Part shown: positions 22,033 through 33,400 of the stretch, one piece after another
How positions within the stretch are numbered: the stretch's first letter is position 1
Layout of the letters: every line of letters starts with the position of its first letter
Virus record (IMG/VR): IMGVR_UViG_3300009495_000033
Location: 1-35,035 of that record
Strand: one strand, 5' to 3'
DNA: 35,035 bases
From: a virus
Position numbers and translations under genes: made by a program
The notes under the pieces: model-generated
Told to the model about the DNA's origin: nothing
Databases searched by the model: none
The model's input: the letters and a program-made list of their open reading frames with translations, nothing else

Positions 22033-23859
22033 ATGGCGACAACGATAAAATCAACAGCACTAGATTTTCAGGCAATCAAGAACAACCTGAAGATCTACCT
22101 AGAACAACAACAAGAGTTCAAGGACTACAACTTCGAAGCGTCCGGTCTATCTAATATACTGGACGTACTGGCATACAATACGCATATGAATGCATTGACT
22201 GCCAACTTCGCCTTGAACGAATCATTCCTTGGAACGGCCCAACTACGTAGTTCGTTGGTATCCTTGTCCGAAGGTATCGGTTATGTTCCGGATAGTAAGA
22301 ACGCATCAAAGGCATTTATCAAGATGTCATTGAACCTATCTGGTATTGTTGACCGTAGTCCACGAATATCTATCGCAGCTGGTTACAGGTTTGTAAGTAC
22401 AGTTGATAGTCTTGAGTTTACTTTCCAGACATCCGAAGCAATATCTGCGTCAGACGATGGTTTTGGTTTCTACGAGTTCAAACAAAATAACGGTTCTAAC
22501 ATCATTCCTATTAAGGAAGGTCGTGCAAAGACTAAGACATTTATCTCAGGCGATAATACTGAAAACATCACATACATCATTCCAGACGAGAACTTAGATC
22601 TCAGTACTGCGGTAGTTAAGGTACATCCTAGTTCAACATCATTGGACTTTACCGCATATAAAAACATTTTGAATACAAGCGTCATTGATACTGATTCGAC
22701 CATATACATCATGAAGGAGATGCCTAACGGTTTCTTTGAATTGACGTTCGGTAACGGTACGACTCTAGGTAGAACCCCAGCGCCAGGCAACAAGATTGTC
22801 GTGGAATATCTCTCCACACAGGGCCCAAGTTCAAACTTCGCAGAAACATTCGAACCAGTTAACGCTATTCAGATCAATGCGAATACCGAATTAGTACCTA
22901 CAATAACCACCGAATCAGTTTCTTCTGGCGGTGCGGAGAAAGAATCTTTAGAATCGATTCGTAAGAACGCACCTTTCCAGTATGCATCTCAGAACAGAAT
23001 GGTAACACATTCGGATTACTCCGCTCTTGTGTTACGTAACTTCTCTTCTTTGATTAGGGATATCAAGTCTTGGGGTGGAGAAGATAACATTGTTAAGGAG
23101 TATGGCGCAGTCTTTATGTCTGTTCTCTTTAACTCTGAAATCCCCGAAGTTACTGTCGAGTCAACAAAACAGTCCATCTTAGACTTAGCGTCTCAGTTGT
23201 CCATCGCATCATTTGACTTGAAGTTTGCTGATCCAGTTAGAACTGGTATTGAACTCGATACTAAGTTCCAGTTTAACGAACGATTAACTTCACTGACACT
23301 GAACACTATTAAGTCACAAGTAGAAGACGTAACACGTCAATACTTTACTCAGAATACTGGTAAGTTTGATCAGTCGTTTAGACGATCTAATCTACTGACT
23401 TTGATTGATGATATATCTCCGGCTATCCTGTCTTCACGTTCGGCCGTCAAGATGCAACAGAGTATTACTCCGATACTGGGTAGAATACAGAATCACACTC
23501 TGAAGTTTCCAGTAATGATCGAAGAGTTTGACGATGAAGAGTATATCATAACATCAACTAACTTTGTACTTCAAAACATCAACTGTTCGATTCGAAACAA
23601 GTTGAACTCCAATGTGTTACAGGTCATTGATCTTAATGACAACAGAGTATTGGTTGATAACGTAGGATCGTTTGACGTGAACGGTGTTGTTTCTTTTGTA
23701 GGACTTCAGATCGATAGTATCACGGGTGGTCAGACCACAGTTAAAATCTCTGCACTCCCCGCTAATCAGTCTGCGATTACTCCACAAAGAAACGATGTCC
23801 TCAGTTATGACGAATCTAGATCACAAACAACTGGCATCATAACGACAGCGACTAACTAA
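22033..23859 (+). CDS. gp6: Baseplate wedge protein gp6
   Basis: This 608-residue protein (T4 gp6 660, baseplate J-like) has an N-terminal region (FQAIKNNLKIYLEQQQEFKDYNFEASGLSNILDVLAYNTHMNALTANFALNESFLGTAQLR) that is diagnostic of the gp6/gpJ wedge family. The FELTFGNGTTLGRTPAPGNKIVVEYLSTQGPSSNFA motif follows, then a C-terminal domain from about 290. gp6 dimers form the inner iris ring of the baseplate together with gp7. One-base overlap with the next gene. Confidence 0.95.
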   Translation: MATTIKSTALDFQAIKNNLKIYLEQQQEFKDYNFEASGLSNILDVLAYNTHMNALTANFALNESFLGTAQLRSSLVSLSEGIGYVPDSKNASKAFIKMSLNLSGIVDRSPRISIAAGYRFVSTVDSLEFTFQTSEAISASDDGFGFYEFKQNNGSNIIPIKEGRAKTKTFISGDNTENITYIIPDENLDLSTAVVKVHPSSTSLDFTAYKNILNTSVIDTDSTIYIMKEMPNGFFELTFGNGTTLGRTPAPGNKIVVEYLSTQGPSSNFAETFEPVNAIQINANTELVPTITTESVSSGGAEKESLESIRKNAPFQYASQNRMVTHSDYSALVLRNFSSLIRDIKSWGGEDNIVKEYGAVFMSVLFNSEIPEVTVESTKQSILDLASQLSIASFDLKFADPVRTGIELDTKFQFNERLTSLTLNTIKSQVEDVTRQYFTQNTGKFDQSFRRSNLLTLIDDISPAILSSRSAVKMQQSITPILGRIQNHTLKFPVMIEEFDDEEYIITSTNFVLQNINCSIRNKLNSNVLQVIDLNDNRVLVDNVGSFDVNGVVSFVGLQIDSITGGQTTVKISALPANQSAITPQRNDVLSYDESRSQTTGIITTATN

Positions 23860-24923
23860 TGGCCGGACACGCAGACAAGACATTCGATGACTTAAACCGT
23901 AGGGAGATAAATCTACGACATTATAAGATTGAGGAAGTACTTCCCGATCATATATGTGCTAGTTTTCCTAAGTTAGTAACTTTGTTAACAAAGTACTATA
24001 AATTTGAAGAAGAAGAGATTTCTCCGACTACGTTACTCAATGAGTTATTCTTAATCAAGGATATCACGCAGACTGATATAGATCTGTTATCTTTTGTTGA
24101 AGATGAGTTGTTGTTAGGTCAATCTTATTTCGAAGGATTTGCGGATAAGAGAGAGGCTGCAAAGTACTCTAATACTCTGTATCGTTCTAAAGGTACTAAG
24201 TACTCTATTCAACAGTTCTTCCGAACGTTCTTTAACATTGATCCCGATATCGTTTACACTAAGAAGAATGTGTTTACGTTAAACGCTTCGGAGATCGGTG
24301 CATCCTCGCAGAGGTATATAACAGACGATAAACTGTATCAGAACTATGCGATACAGATTAAAAGTGAACTGGCAATCTCCAAGTGGAAAGAGGTGTATAA
24401 GTTGTTTGTACACCCTGCTGGTATGTATTTGGGTTCTCAAGTACAGTTGGTAGGATCGGTCGATTTGGATATTGAGAATCAACCATTTCCTGGCACACTG
24501 GATCTACCACCGAAAGAAATCGAGGGTATTGCTACTATGAGACATCCAGAAGGTTATGCACAACACACCGCACTATTCGATGTGGCAATCAATCCAGATG
24601 GAGACGAGATGATATTCAGAACAACTATGGGAAGTCCATCGTCTTATCCACAGGGTGGTAATGACATTAAGGATGTTGGAGAAATCACTATCGGTGAGGT
24701 ACATGGGTTACAGAGTAACATATTAGAGTACTTAGAACCCAACTCACCAACATTCGATGAAGATACCGATGACAGTGGATCAGCTATGGGTCTGTCTAGT
24801 CTAGAGACCATCGACCAAGAACAATTCACTTGGCGAAATGTTGAAAGAACGGATGGTAACAACCCAGCGGTAGGACAAGTAGGTGATTCGGACGGAGAAA
24901 TAACTCTGGACGAACTGCTATAA
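23859..24923 (+). CDS. gp7: Baseplate wedge protein, core-only gp7
   Basis: This 354-residue protein matches the C-terminal third of T4 gp7 (1032). Matching segments are LPDHICASFPKLVTLLTKYYKF, YFEGFADKREAAKYSNTLYRSKGTKYSIQQFFRTFFNIDPDIVY, and YQNYAIQIKSELAISKWKEVYKLFVHPAGMYLGSQV. In T4 the corresponding text is LNADKRDAVARFFESRSYDFYSTKGIEAS followed by SRWKSDVIRFVHPVGFGF. It supplies the helical core that pairs with two gp6 copies. The large T4 N-terminal arms are missing, so this resembles the minimal wedge of simpler contractile systems. The C-terminal 130 residues are acidic and probably flexible. Confidence 0.75.
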   Translation: MAGHADKTFDDLNRREINLRHYKIEEVLPDHICASFPKLVTLLTKYYKFEEEEISPTTLLNELFLIKDITQTDIDLLSFVEDELLLGQSYFEGFADKREAAKYSNTLYRSKGTKYSIQQFFRTFFNIDPDIVYTKKNVFTLNASEIGASSQRYITDDKLYQNYAIQIKSELAISKWKEVYKLFVHPAGMYLGSQVQLVGSVDLDIENQPFPGTLDLPPKEIEGIATMRHPEGYAQHTALFDVAINPDGDEMIFRTTMGSPSSYPQGGNDIKDVGEITIGEVHGLQSNILEYLEPNSPTFDEDTDDSGSAMGLSSLETIDQEQFTWRNVERTDGNNPAVGQVGDSDGEITLDELL

Positions 24924-24927
24924 AACG

Positions 24928-24935
24928 TATAAATA
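24928..24935 (+). promoter_or_regulatory. T4-type late promoter TATAAATA before gp10-like gene
   Basis: An exact TATAAATA lies 30 bases upstream of the ATG at 24966, in the 42-base gap after the gp7-like gene. Confidence 0.8.
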
Positions 24936-24965
24936 GAAGTATCAATCTTTAGGTAGAAAAGACTA

Positions 24966-25964
24966 ATGACAAGACAAGTATTAAACAGAGGAACAGTTGC
25001 TAACGATGGTACGGGTGATACACTACGTACTGCCGGTTTAAAGATCAACGCCAACTTCGTAGAACTCTACAAGTTTCTAGGTGGTGATAGTGATACCCTC
25101 TCCGGTGGTGTATCTTTCGTGGATGATGGTATCGTCTTTGAAGGAACAAGTTTAGATGATTTCGAGACTAAACTGACCGTAGTAAATCCAACTGCTGATC
25201 GTGTCTTGAGTCTTCCGGATGCGACAGGTGACTTCGTACTTACTACTGCGACTCAGACACTAACAAACAAAACACTTACTAGTCCCACTGTCTCTAGTTT
25301 AACACTAACTGACGCTGGTGGCAACCATTCTTTTAATTTAATTGCGTCTGACATTGCGTCTAACAGAAACGTAACTCTACCTGTATTGGGCAGTAATGAC
25401 GAGTTCACGTTCAATGGTCATACTCAGACTTTGACTAACAAGACTCTGATCGATCCATTAATTGAAACTTTCCGTATCGGAACCAATCTTCAGGATAGTG
25501 CCGGTAACGAACTGATTACATTCTCTCCAGACAATAATGCGATAAACAATATCAGTATTGGTAACGCTTCGCACCTTCTTCATCCAGAGATTCGATCAGT
25601 AGGTTCTAACGCAGACATCAATTTAGAACTTCATTCTAAGGGTACTGGTGCAGTTGCAATCGAAACTAAGTTGGCACTCGGTACTCAGAATATAACGGCA
25701 ACACCCGCAACAGTTGCATTATCTGCACCAATAACTTTCTTCAACATGGGTACTGCGGTCACTGCGACTATGGCTGACGGTACAGTAGATGGCGAAGTTA
25801 AACATCTAATAAATATCAATTCTGGTACAGCGACAGTTACTATTACCAACAACGCCGCATCCAGAGACACATTAACAATAGCTTCCGGACAGACTGTACA
25901 ACTGATTTATAGTTTGTCCACCACAGAGTGGTATGTAGTAAGCTCAACCGCAACGATTTCATAG
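24966..25964 (+). CDS. gp10: gp10-like baseplate wedge/short fibre attachment protein
   Basis: In this 332-residue protein the first 40 residues (RQVLNRGTVANDGTGDTLRTAGLKINANFVELYKFLGGD) match the N-terminus of T4 gp10 (NIGNVVDDGTGDYLRKGGIKINENFDELYYELGDG), the part that anchors gp10 to gp7. The rest is beta-rich and repetitive: TATQTLTNKTLTSPTVSSLTL and HTQTLTNKTLIDPLIETFRIG share the motif TQTLTNKTL, common in phage fibres. The T4 C-terminal domain is absent. The protein is probably a trimeric peripheral baseplate or fibre component. Confidence 0.7.
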   Translation: MTRQVLNRGTVANDGTGDTLRTAGLKINANFVELYKFLGGDSDTLSGGVSFVDDGIVFEGTSLDDFETKLTVVNPTADRVLSLPDATGDFVLTTATQTLTNKTLTSPTVSSLTLTDAGGNHSFNLIASDIASNRNVTLPVLGSNDEFTFNGHTQTLTNKTLIDPLIETFRIGTNLQDSAGNELITFSPDNNAINNISIGNASHLLHPEIRSVGSNADINLELHSKGTGAVAIETKLALGTQNITATPATVALSAPITFFNMGTAVTATMADGTVDGEVKHLININSGTATVTITNNAASRDTLTIASGQTVQLIYSLSTTEWYVVSSTATIS

Positions 25965-25973
25965 GACATATAG

Positions 25974-27389
25974 ATGGCTGCCATAGTAACTGATAAAATT
26001 AAAAAACTCTTTCTAGAGGAATTGTTCGCGGACTTTGACTCCGGTTCTGTTCGATACTACGCTGGTATCGCTAGATCAGAATCTTGGAACGATAGTGACA
26101 CTGCTATCATCCCACAGAATCGTGTTAGGGACGAACGTGACGCTCGACTGAACATGCAGTCTATCAAAAACATTACGGATAAGACATTCGCTGTTCCTCG
26201 TTATAACTGGTCTTCTGGTACACAGTATTCTGCATTTGATGATAACCATATCGGATATCCTCTACAACCTTTCTATGTTATGAACAGTAACCAAGAAGTA
26301 TACGTCTGTTTACAACAAGGTAAAGATGCAGCTGGTGTGATTCAGAACTCTACCATTCAACCGACAGGTAATACTACGGGTACGCCTTTCCGTACTTCTG
26401 ACGATTATGTCTGGAAGTTCTTGTACTCTATTGGTGCATTGAACGCATCCAAGTTTCTCTCTTCTGCCTATATGCCTGTACAGTTTGTTGATTCCGATAC
26501 TGCTGCGTCTGTCGATGCGACTGCGGAACAAGTAGAACAACGTGCAGTAGAAGTTGCTGCGATTAAAGGTCAGATTGTTGGTGTACGAGTAACCGCAGGT
26601 GGTTCATCATATACATCGACTCCTACCGCATCTATTGTTGGTGACGGCACGGGTGCGATAATCACTCCAGTGATTTCAGGTAACTCACTAGTAAACTTAA
26701 AAATAAAAGAAGATTCGGCTGGTAACCTTTCTGGTAATAACCCACAGGGTTGGGCAACAGGTTCATACCGTGGTTCGGGTTATACTCGCGCCAATGTTGT
26801 GATTACTGGTGTAGGTGACGATGCAGCTGGTGTTGCGATACTTGGTTCAGCCAATGGTTTAGGTGCGGATCCACGTGACGATCTACGTTCATCTGCGGTA
26901 ATGTTTAACTCTAAGATTGACGGTTCGGAGAACGGCGACTTTATCTTAGGTACCAACACCTTCCGTCAAGTATGTCTGTTACGTAATCCTTTGATTGCTA
27001 ACTATGACAGTGATGGTGCATTCTTTACCGAATCTACTGGATTGGGTATCGATAAGTTGGAACTGACTTCCACGAGTGGTACGTTTGTTGAAGATACTTA
27101 CATCACAGACGCATCTGGTGCGAAGGCATACATAGATACAGTAGATTCAATTAACGGTTCAGCGCTTACTGCTAGACTGTTTATTCACCAGAACGAAGGT
27201 ACCGGATTTACTGCATTTGATTCCGGAACTACCGTGACAGATCCGAGTGGTAATACTGGCACAATAAATAAGATATTAAAGGGAAGTTTTGATCCGATGA
27301 CCGGAGAACTTCTTTACATAGATAATAGGGCCGCTGTAGATAGATCTGCGGAACAAATTGAAGACCTTAAAATCATCATACAACTCTAA
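25974..27389 (+). CDS. gp8: Baseplate wedge protein gp8
   Basis: This 471-residue protein (T4 gp8 334) resembles T4 gp8 at the start: VTDKIKKLFLEELFADFDSGSVRYYAGIARSESWNDSDTAIIPQNRVRDERDARLNMQSIKNIT, and DDYVWKFLYSI. It also matches at the end: FDPMTGELLYIDNRAAVDRSAEQIEDLKIIIQL against T4 ...SGEMIYMENR...TEEINILF. An insertion at about 190-330 carries VRVTAGGSSYTSTPTASIVGDGTGAIITPV, a beta module often seen in tail proteins. gp8 dimers join wedge parts and contact gp10. The start has AGGA upstream. Confidence 0.85.
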   Translation: MAAIVTDKIKKLFLEELFADFDSGSVRYYAGIARSESWNDSDTAIIPQNRVRDERDARLNMQSIKNITDKTFAVPRYNWSSGTQYSAFDDNHIGYPLQPFYVMNSNQEVYVCLQQGKDAAGVIQNSTIQPTGNTTGTPFRTSDDYVWKFLYSIGALNASKFLSSAYMPVQFVDSDTAASVDATAEQVEQRAVEVAAIKGQIVGVRVTAGGSSYTSTPTASIVGDGTGAIITPVISGNSLVNLKIKEDSAGNLSGNNPQGWATGSYRGSGYTRANVVITGVGDDAAGVAILGSANGLGADPRDDLRSSAVMFNSKIDGSENGDFILGTNTFRQVCLLRNPLIANYDSDGAFFTESTGLGIDKLELTSTSGTFVEDTYITDASGAKAYIDTVDSINGSALTARLFIHQNEGTGFTAFDSGTTVTDPSGNTGTINKILKGSFDPMTGELLYIDNRAAVDRSAEQIEDLKIIIQL

Positions 27390-27404
27390 GGGTAGTACTT
27401 AAAG

Positions 27405-30400
27405 ATGCCGACTATTTACACAAAATCAAGCTTTCCATCCACGTACAAGGACGACTATGATAAGACTAAAAATTATCATCGTGTGTTGTTTAATAGTGGT
27501 AAGGCGCTTCAAGCCCGTGAACTTACTCAGATGCAGACTATTATTCAGTCTGAAATCTCTCAACTTGGGGGTAACATCTTTGAAGAAGGTGCTGCGATCA
27601 CGCCAGGATCTTTCAAGGTAGATAATACTCTTGAATTTATCAAGATAAACCCATTAACACCATTCCCCTCAGATCCATCATTGTTGGAAGGTGTTGAGTT
27701 TTCGGTAAGTAACCTAAACCCTACAATTAAATTCCGTGTCATTCAGACTATCGCAGCAGTAAACGGTGACCCCGATACATTGTATGTCGAATATACGTCT
27801 GATTCAAACACTGGTGCCGTAGCTACTAGAGTTGGTTCTGGTAGTACCATTACAAGTACTACAGGTGGATTCACTTTCGAAGTACAGTCCATTAATACTT
27901 CTAATAACCCAGCAGTAGGTTTAGCATCAGAGATATCGGTTGACGAAGGCCACTTCTTTGTTCAGGGACGTGTTGTATATTGTCCACCGCAGAGTCTGAT
28001 ATTCGGTAAGTATAGTACTGACCAATCTAGTAGATTCGGATTCGTTATTGATCAAGAGATTGTTACTGTCGATGATGACATAACTTTATACGACAATCAA
28101 GGGGAGACCCCAAACCTAACATCGCCTGGCGCTGACCGTTATCGTATTACACTAACTCTTGCGGATGGTCGTGTCACAACAGTTGCCGAGAACTTCATTC
28201 AGGTAATCGAAGTTTTGGGCGGAAGTATTGTTAGTGCGGTAACTCCTAACTCTGGTTTCAAGTCTATCAAAGAAGAGATGGCGACACGTACTCGTGAAAC
28301 TGCGGGTGACTACGTTAAACGTTATTTCCGTGCAGCGTTCGAACCCAACAATCTCACCACAATGAAGTTGAAGGTCACGCCAGGAACTGCATATGTTCAG
28401 GGTTATCGTATCAACAAGGACGCTGAGTCCACAATCATTGTTAAGAAACCCCTACAGACATTATCTAGAAACAACGATTCGATTACTGTCAACTATGGTA
28501 ACTACTTCATAGTAGATTCACCTACTAGTCAGGGTATGGCTGACTTCGAGAATGTTCAGGAATTAAAACTCTTTGATGCAGTAGGTGGTAGTGGTAACAT
28601 TATTGGTACTACACGTGTACGTGCGGTTAGTCCAGTAAGCGACAGTCGTCTAAACTTATATGTTTTCAATACAAGAATCTCCGATGCAACCAAGAGTGTT
28701 CGTGACATACGTTCAATCGGTACTGGTAGTGGTGCTGGGGATGTATTTTATAACCTAATTCTTTCTGCTGGTCTAGGTACAAATAGAAACGCACGTGCTG
28801 CATTACAACAATCAGACAAACGTCCACTGTTATTTGATACGCCTATCTCACGTCCTAAAATCTTTAGTGACATCTCACTTACTGTTGCTAAACGTAAGGT
28901 TGTCACGTCAGATGGATCTGGTAACGTAACTATCAATGCTTCTAGTGGTAACGCACTAGACAATGCAGGATCGTGGATAATATCGAATGCAACTGACGCA
29001 CAAATTCAAGATGCAATTATTTCGTTTGGTGCGTCTTCTACCAGTATTAGTGGCCTAGCTAATAATCAGGTTGTCACTATACAATATTTCGAGAAAATAT
29101 CTAACGCTCAACAACGAGTTAAAACTCTAACGCCCGTAACCGATACGTTTAATTTAGAGGAAGATAGTGCCGGTGTCCAATCAATAAACTTGAGAAAGAC
29201 TGACATCTATAGTATCGATGGTGTGAGAGAAGATAGTGCCGGTGGTAAAAATATTCTAAACCTATTCCGTGTAGATTACGGTCAACGTGATACTCACTAT
29301 GATTTAGGTAGACTACTCTATAATGGATCAGGACTTGATTCTGCGGGACAAAATGTTTATGTTTCCTTCAAACACTTCCAGCATGCCAATGGTGATGGTG
29401 AGTTCTTTGGAGTAAACTCATATGATGGTACCGTTGATTACTCAAACATTCCGGTACATAGAACTGAGAAAGGTCGTTTGGTTAACCTACGAGACGTTTT
29501 AGATTTCCGTCCTTCGGTTGACTCTAACGGCGACTTCGGTTCTAGTTCTCTAATATTTGGTCTACCCGCAAGCAATAATCTTGTTAACGCTGACGCAGAA
29601 TACTACATGCCACGTCTAGACAAACTAGTATTGTCTAAGAGTGGTGAGTTACGTTACATCCAAGGTGTGTCATCAATGATGCCTAAGTTCCCATCTACTC
29701 CGGTAGATTGTATTGATCTCTATAAGATCGAACTTGGTGCAAACACATTACACACTAAAGATCTTAAAACCACTATCATTCCAAGACGTGGATACACGAT
29801 GGAAGATATCGGTAAACTAGACAAACGTGTAGATCGTCTAGAACAGGCAACCACGCTTTCTTTGTTAGAACTTAATGCGACTAACGAAAGATTGTTTGAC
29901 TCCGATGGTAACGAACGTATCCACACTGGTTTCTTCGTAGATAACTTTAAGAACCAGAAGTTCATGGATACCAAGAGTATAGAACACCGTGCGTCACATG
30001 ATCCCACAAAGGGAATCATCCGTCCTGGCTATACTTGTGATACTGTCGAGATGTTATTCGATTCGAGTCATAGTACTAGTAATCGTATGGTTCAGAAAGG
30101 TGATAACCTTTATTTGGATCACACTGAAGTACAATACTTCGCACAGAACATGGCATCACAGACAATTAATGTCAACCCATTCCATGTTGAAAAGACTTAT
30201 GGCGACTTAGTACTGTCTCCATCTAAAGATACTTGGAAAGCGTTCAAACAAGATGCGCCACTTGTCATTGATGGTGGTACAGAGTTTGACGCATCTCAAG
30301 CACTTCTTTGGAATGAACAAGAATATGCATGGGGTGGTACTAATGTAAACGACCTACGTGTCGGGATGACAACTGATCCATTGGTTTCGGTCACTTCAAA

Positions 30401-33400
30401 CACAACACAGACAGGTGAGTCTACCCGTCAGACAGGTGAAGATGTTTCGGTCGATCATGGTGATTGGGTAGAAACAGGTTCAACGTCAACTAGTGAGGTG
30501 ATCGGTGGCGGCGTTGAAGTTCTTTCACGAGACCATAACCAAGTTGCAGGCGACTTTGTTGTCGCAACTACAGTATCAGAAGGTGCGTATACGGGTCAAA
30601 CGATTACTAAACTTGAACCACCGTCTGGGTCTACTTTCGCGAATGGAAGTTCTGCGATTGAGGCAAAGGTCAAGGATGAAATCGTCATTACTGCTACCCA
30701 AGCTTGGGGTAGAGTTTTCCGATGTGGTGCTCACAAAGATATCGCAGACCTGTACAAACAGAATGCTGGCGGTGGTGCTTGGACACTAATTACTAACTTC
30801 ACTACATCAATAAGTAGTGGACAGAAGGTAAAACTGGTAGGTAAAAAGACTGGTTCGTGTCACTTATACTTCAAAAACAATTCTGGTACTGGTCAAGGTG
30901 CATCTACGAACAGTAACGATGGTGTACACACTGTAACATTTGGTCTTGGTGGCGTAGTTACTTCAACTACTACTGACGTATACCAAACAGTTACAGATAC
31001 CGTAACAACTTCACACCGTGATGTTAGTACAGTTGAGACTGTTACCAATACTAGTTACGAAAGAACTAATACTGTAACTACTGAAACAGAGACTGAGACT
31101 ACTGCGGAATTTACTACCACTACCGATACCACATCTACTGTGAACCGTATCGCTAGTGAAAGTGTTCTTACTGAGGTTGTCGATAATCGTGAATTACAAA
31201 TCATTCACGTACCGTTTATGCGTTCACGTAAAGTATCGTTCAAGGCGACTAACTTACGTCCGAACACTCGTTACTTCCCATTCTTCAATAATACGGATGT
31301 GAGAGATTTCTGTAAACCGAAGACATTCTACAAGTCATCGACTTATCCCGACCCCGATTACGATATTGCGGATGACGGATCTAACATGGTTACTCAGATT
31401 GACATTCCGCCTGGCCTAGGACACTCCGAAGGTTCAGGAGAACTGATCTCTAACTCTAACGGTATCATTGAAGGTGAATTTGAGATTCCAAACTTAGTGA
31501 ATCCTCCAATGAGATTCAAGAGTGGTTCTGCGGTATTCTCTTTATTTGATATCAGTAAACCAGACGTAAGTCACGCACTCTCATACTGTGCTCAGTTCTA
31601 CACATCTGCTGGTGTTATCGAGAACTTGACTGGTGACTATACTATTACTAACACTCGTGTGTTAGAGATTGTTGGTGGTCAGACTACAACTACTACTAGT
31701 GGTGTTCATACTGAAACAACTACCTCTACAGATACTGTTGTTACTTCTGAGTCTGAAATTGCGGGTACTACCGAAACTACACAAACTCAGGTTTACGGTG
31801 ACGTAGAAACAAACACCGCAATTGTGGGTGATACCACAGTATTGGTTTCGTCTAATACTGGACAGGAATACTCACAGGCACCGGCAGGATCTGCGGCCGC
31901 TGGTTCGGGTACTGGTACTACTAATCCATCTACCACATTTACTGTTGATGGTAAAGCGTATGATCCAAACGACCCAGTTGTTGCCGGTGTTTCGAGTCAA
32001 CCGCAGTATCAAAAGAATGCCATGAAACACAACAAGGACGAAGATCCGACTGCACAGTCGTTCGAAGTTCTTGATCCGAATGGTGTCTACATAACTCGAT
32101 TACGTTTGTACTTTGCAGAGAAACCTGGCGCCAATGATGAACAACACACAGTTAGTGTAGCGATTACTCAAGCACCTAATGGTTATCCTGATCGTACACG
32201 AAGAGTGCCTGGCTCGTTTAAAGAAGCGGTTCCGTCACAAGTTCGTACCGTACCAGATGAATCTATTGGTAGTATGGTTGCGAACGGTACTGACTTCATC
32301 TTTGATGAACCAGTATTCCTACAGGGTGGTGGTTCAAACTATGCGATTATCGTTCGATCACTTTCTATGAAGTACAAAATGTACATCTCTGAAGTTGAAC
32401 AGTTCCAGTTAGGTTCTACCGAAAGACGTATCATGAAACAACCTACTCTTGGTTCATTATTCGTGTCTCAGAACACAGACGTTTGGGAACCACGTGGTAA
32501 ACAGGATCTGGCATATGTATTGTATCGTGCTGACTTCCAGACTTCTGGTACTGCATTCTTACATAACCGTAATCTAAGACCACAGAACTTAGTTGCCAAT
32601 CCTATTATGACCACAGATGGTAGTAATATCGTCACTGTGAAGTTAGGGCCTAGAGACACACACGGTATGCGCCGAGGTGATAAGACCCGACTCTTTGGTC
32701 TAGACCCCGATACTCGATATAACGGTATCTTGGGTTCATCTATCATTAACGGTGCTGGCGCAACCTTCAGTCGTGTTGTTACTTCGGTAGATGCCAATTC
32801 AATATCATTCGCTACTGATTCAGATGCGACTGCATCGGGTCGAACTGGTGGCGGTAAGGTAAGAATGTTACAACACTTACCATACGAAACGATCAGACCA
32901 GACTTTGACTTGACACAACCAGAGACAACGAACGCTACATTGTCATTCAAGATGACCACTAACTCTACTCTGTGTGATTCAGCTGACGGTCGATTTGAAG
33001 TGGATAACAACTTCCAAGTATTACCTAACAAGAGTAATACAACGTTGAATAGTCCATTTGCGATCTACAATCAGTTCGAAGAAACATCAGAAACTTCTCT
33101 AGTTGCGAACGAAGGTCACTCGTTGACATCAAATGTTATTTTCACAACAACAGATCCACGTGTAAGTCCGGTCTTGGATTTAGAATCTACAGATCTGAAG
33201 TTGACCAGTAACATTATTGATGCATCGGATCAACGTGTCGTTAACACATACTTGAATGAGAAGTATTCTAATAGAGTGACATTTGTCGATGAGATATTCC
33301 CAGGCAAGGGTACTGCGGCCGCGAAACACGTTTGTATCCCAATCAAACTCGCAGAAACTGCTGTTGGTTTACGGGTAATGATGAGTGTTAACCGACCACC

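Noticed and set aside
27260-27272. AATAAATA within gp8 as another late promoter
   Set aside because: It deviates from TATAAATA, lies inside coding sequence of an A/T-rich stretch and is too far from a gene needing it to be distinguished from chance.
32468-33031. 187-codon minus-strand frame opposite the DUF4815 gene
   Set aside because: Antisense shadow within a 6.3 kb uninterrupted gene.
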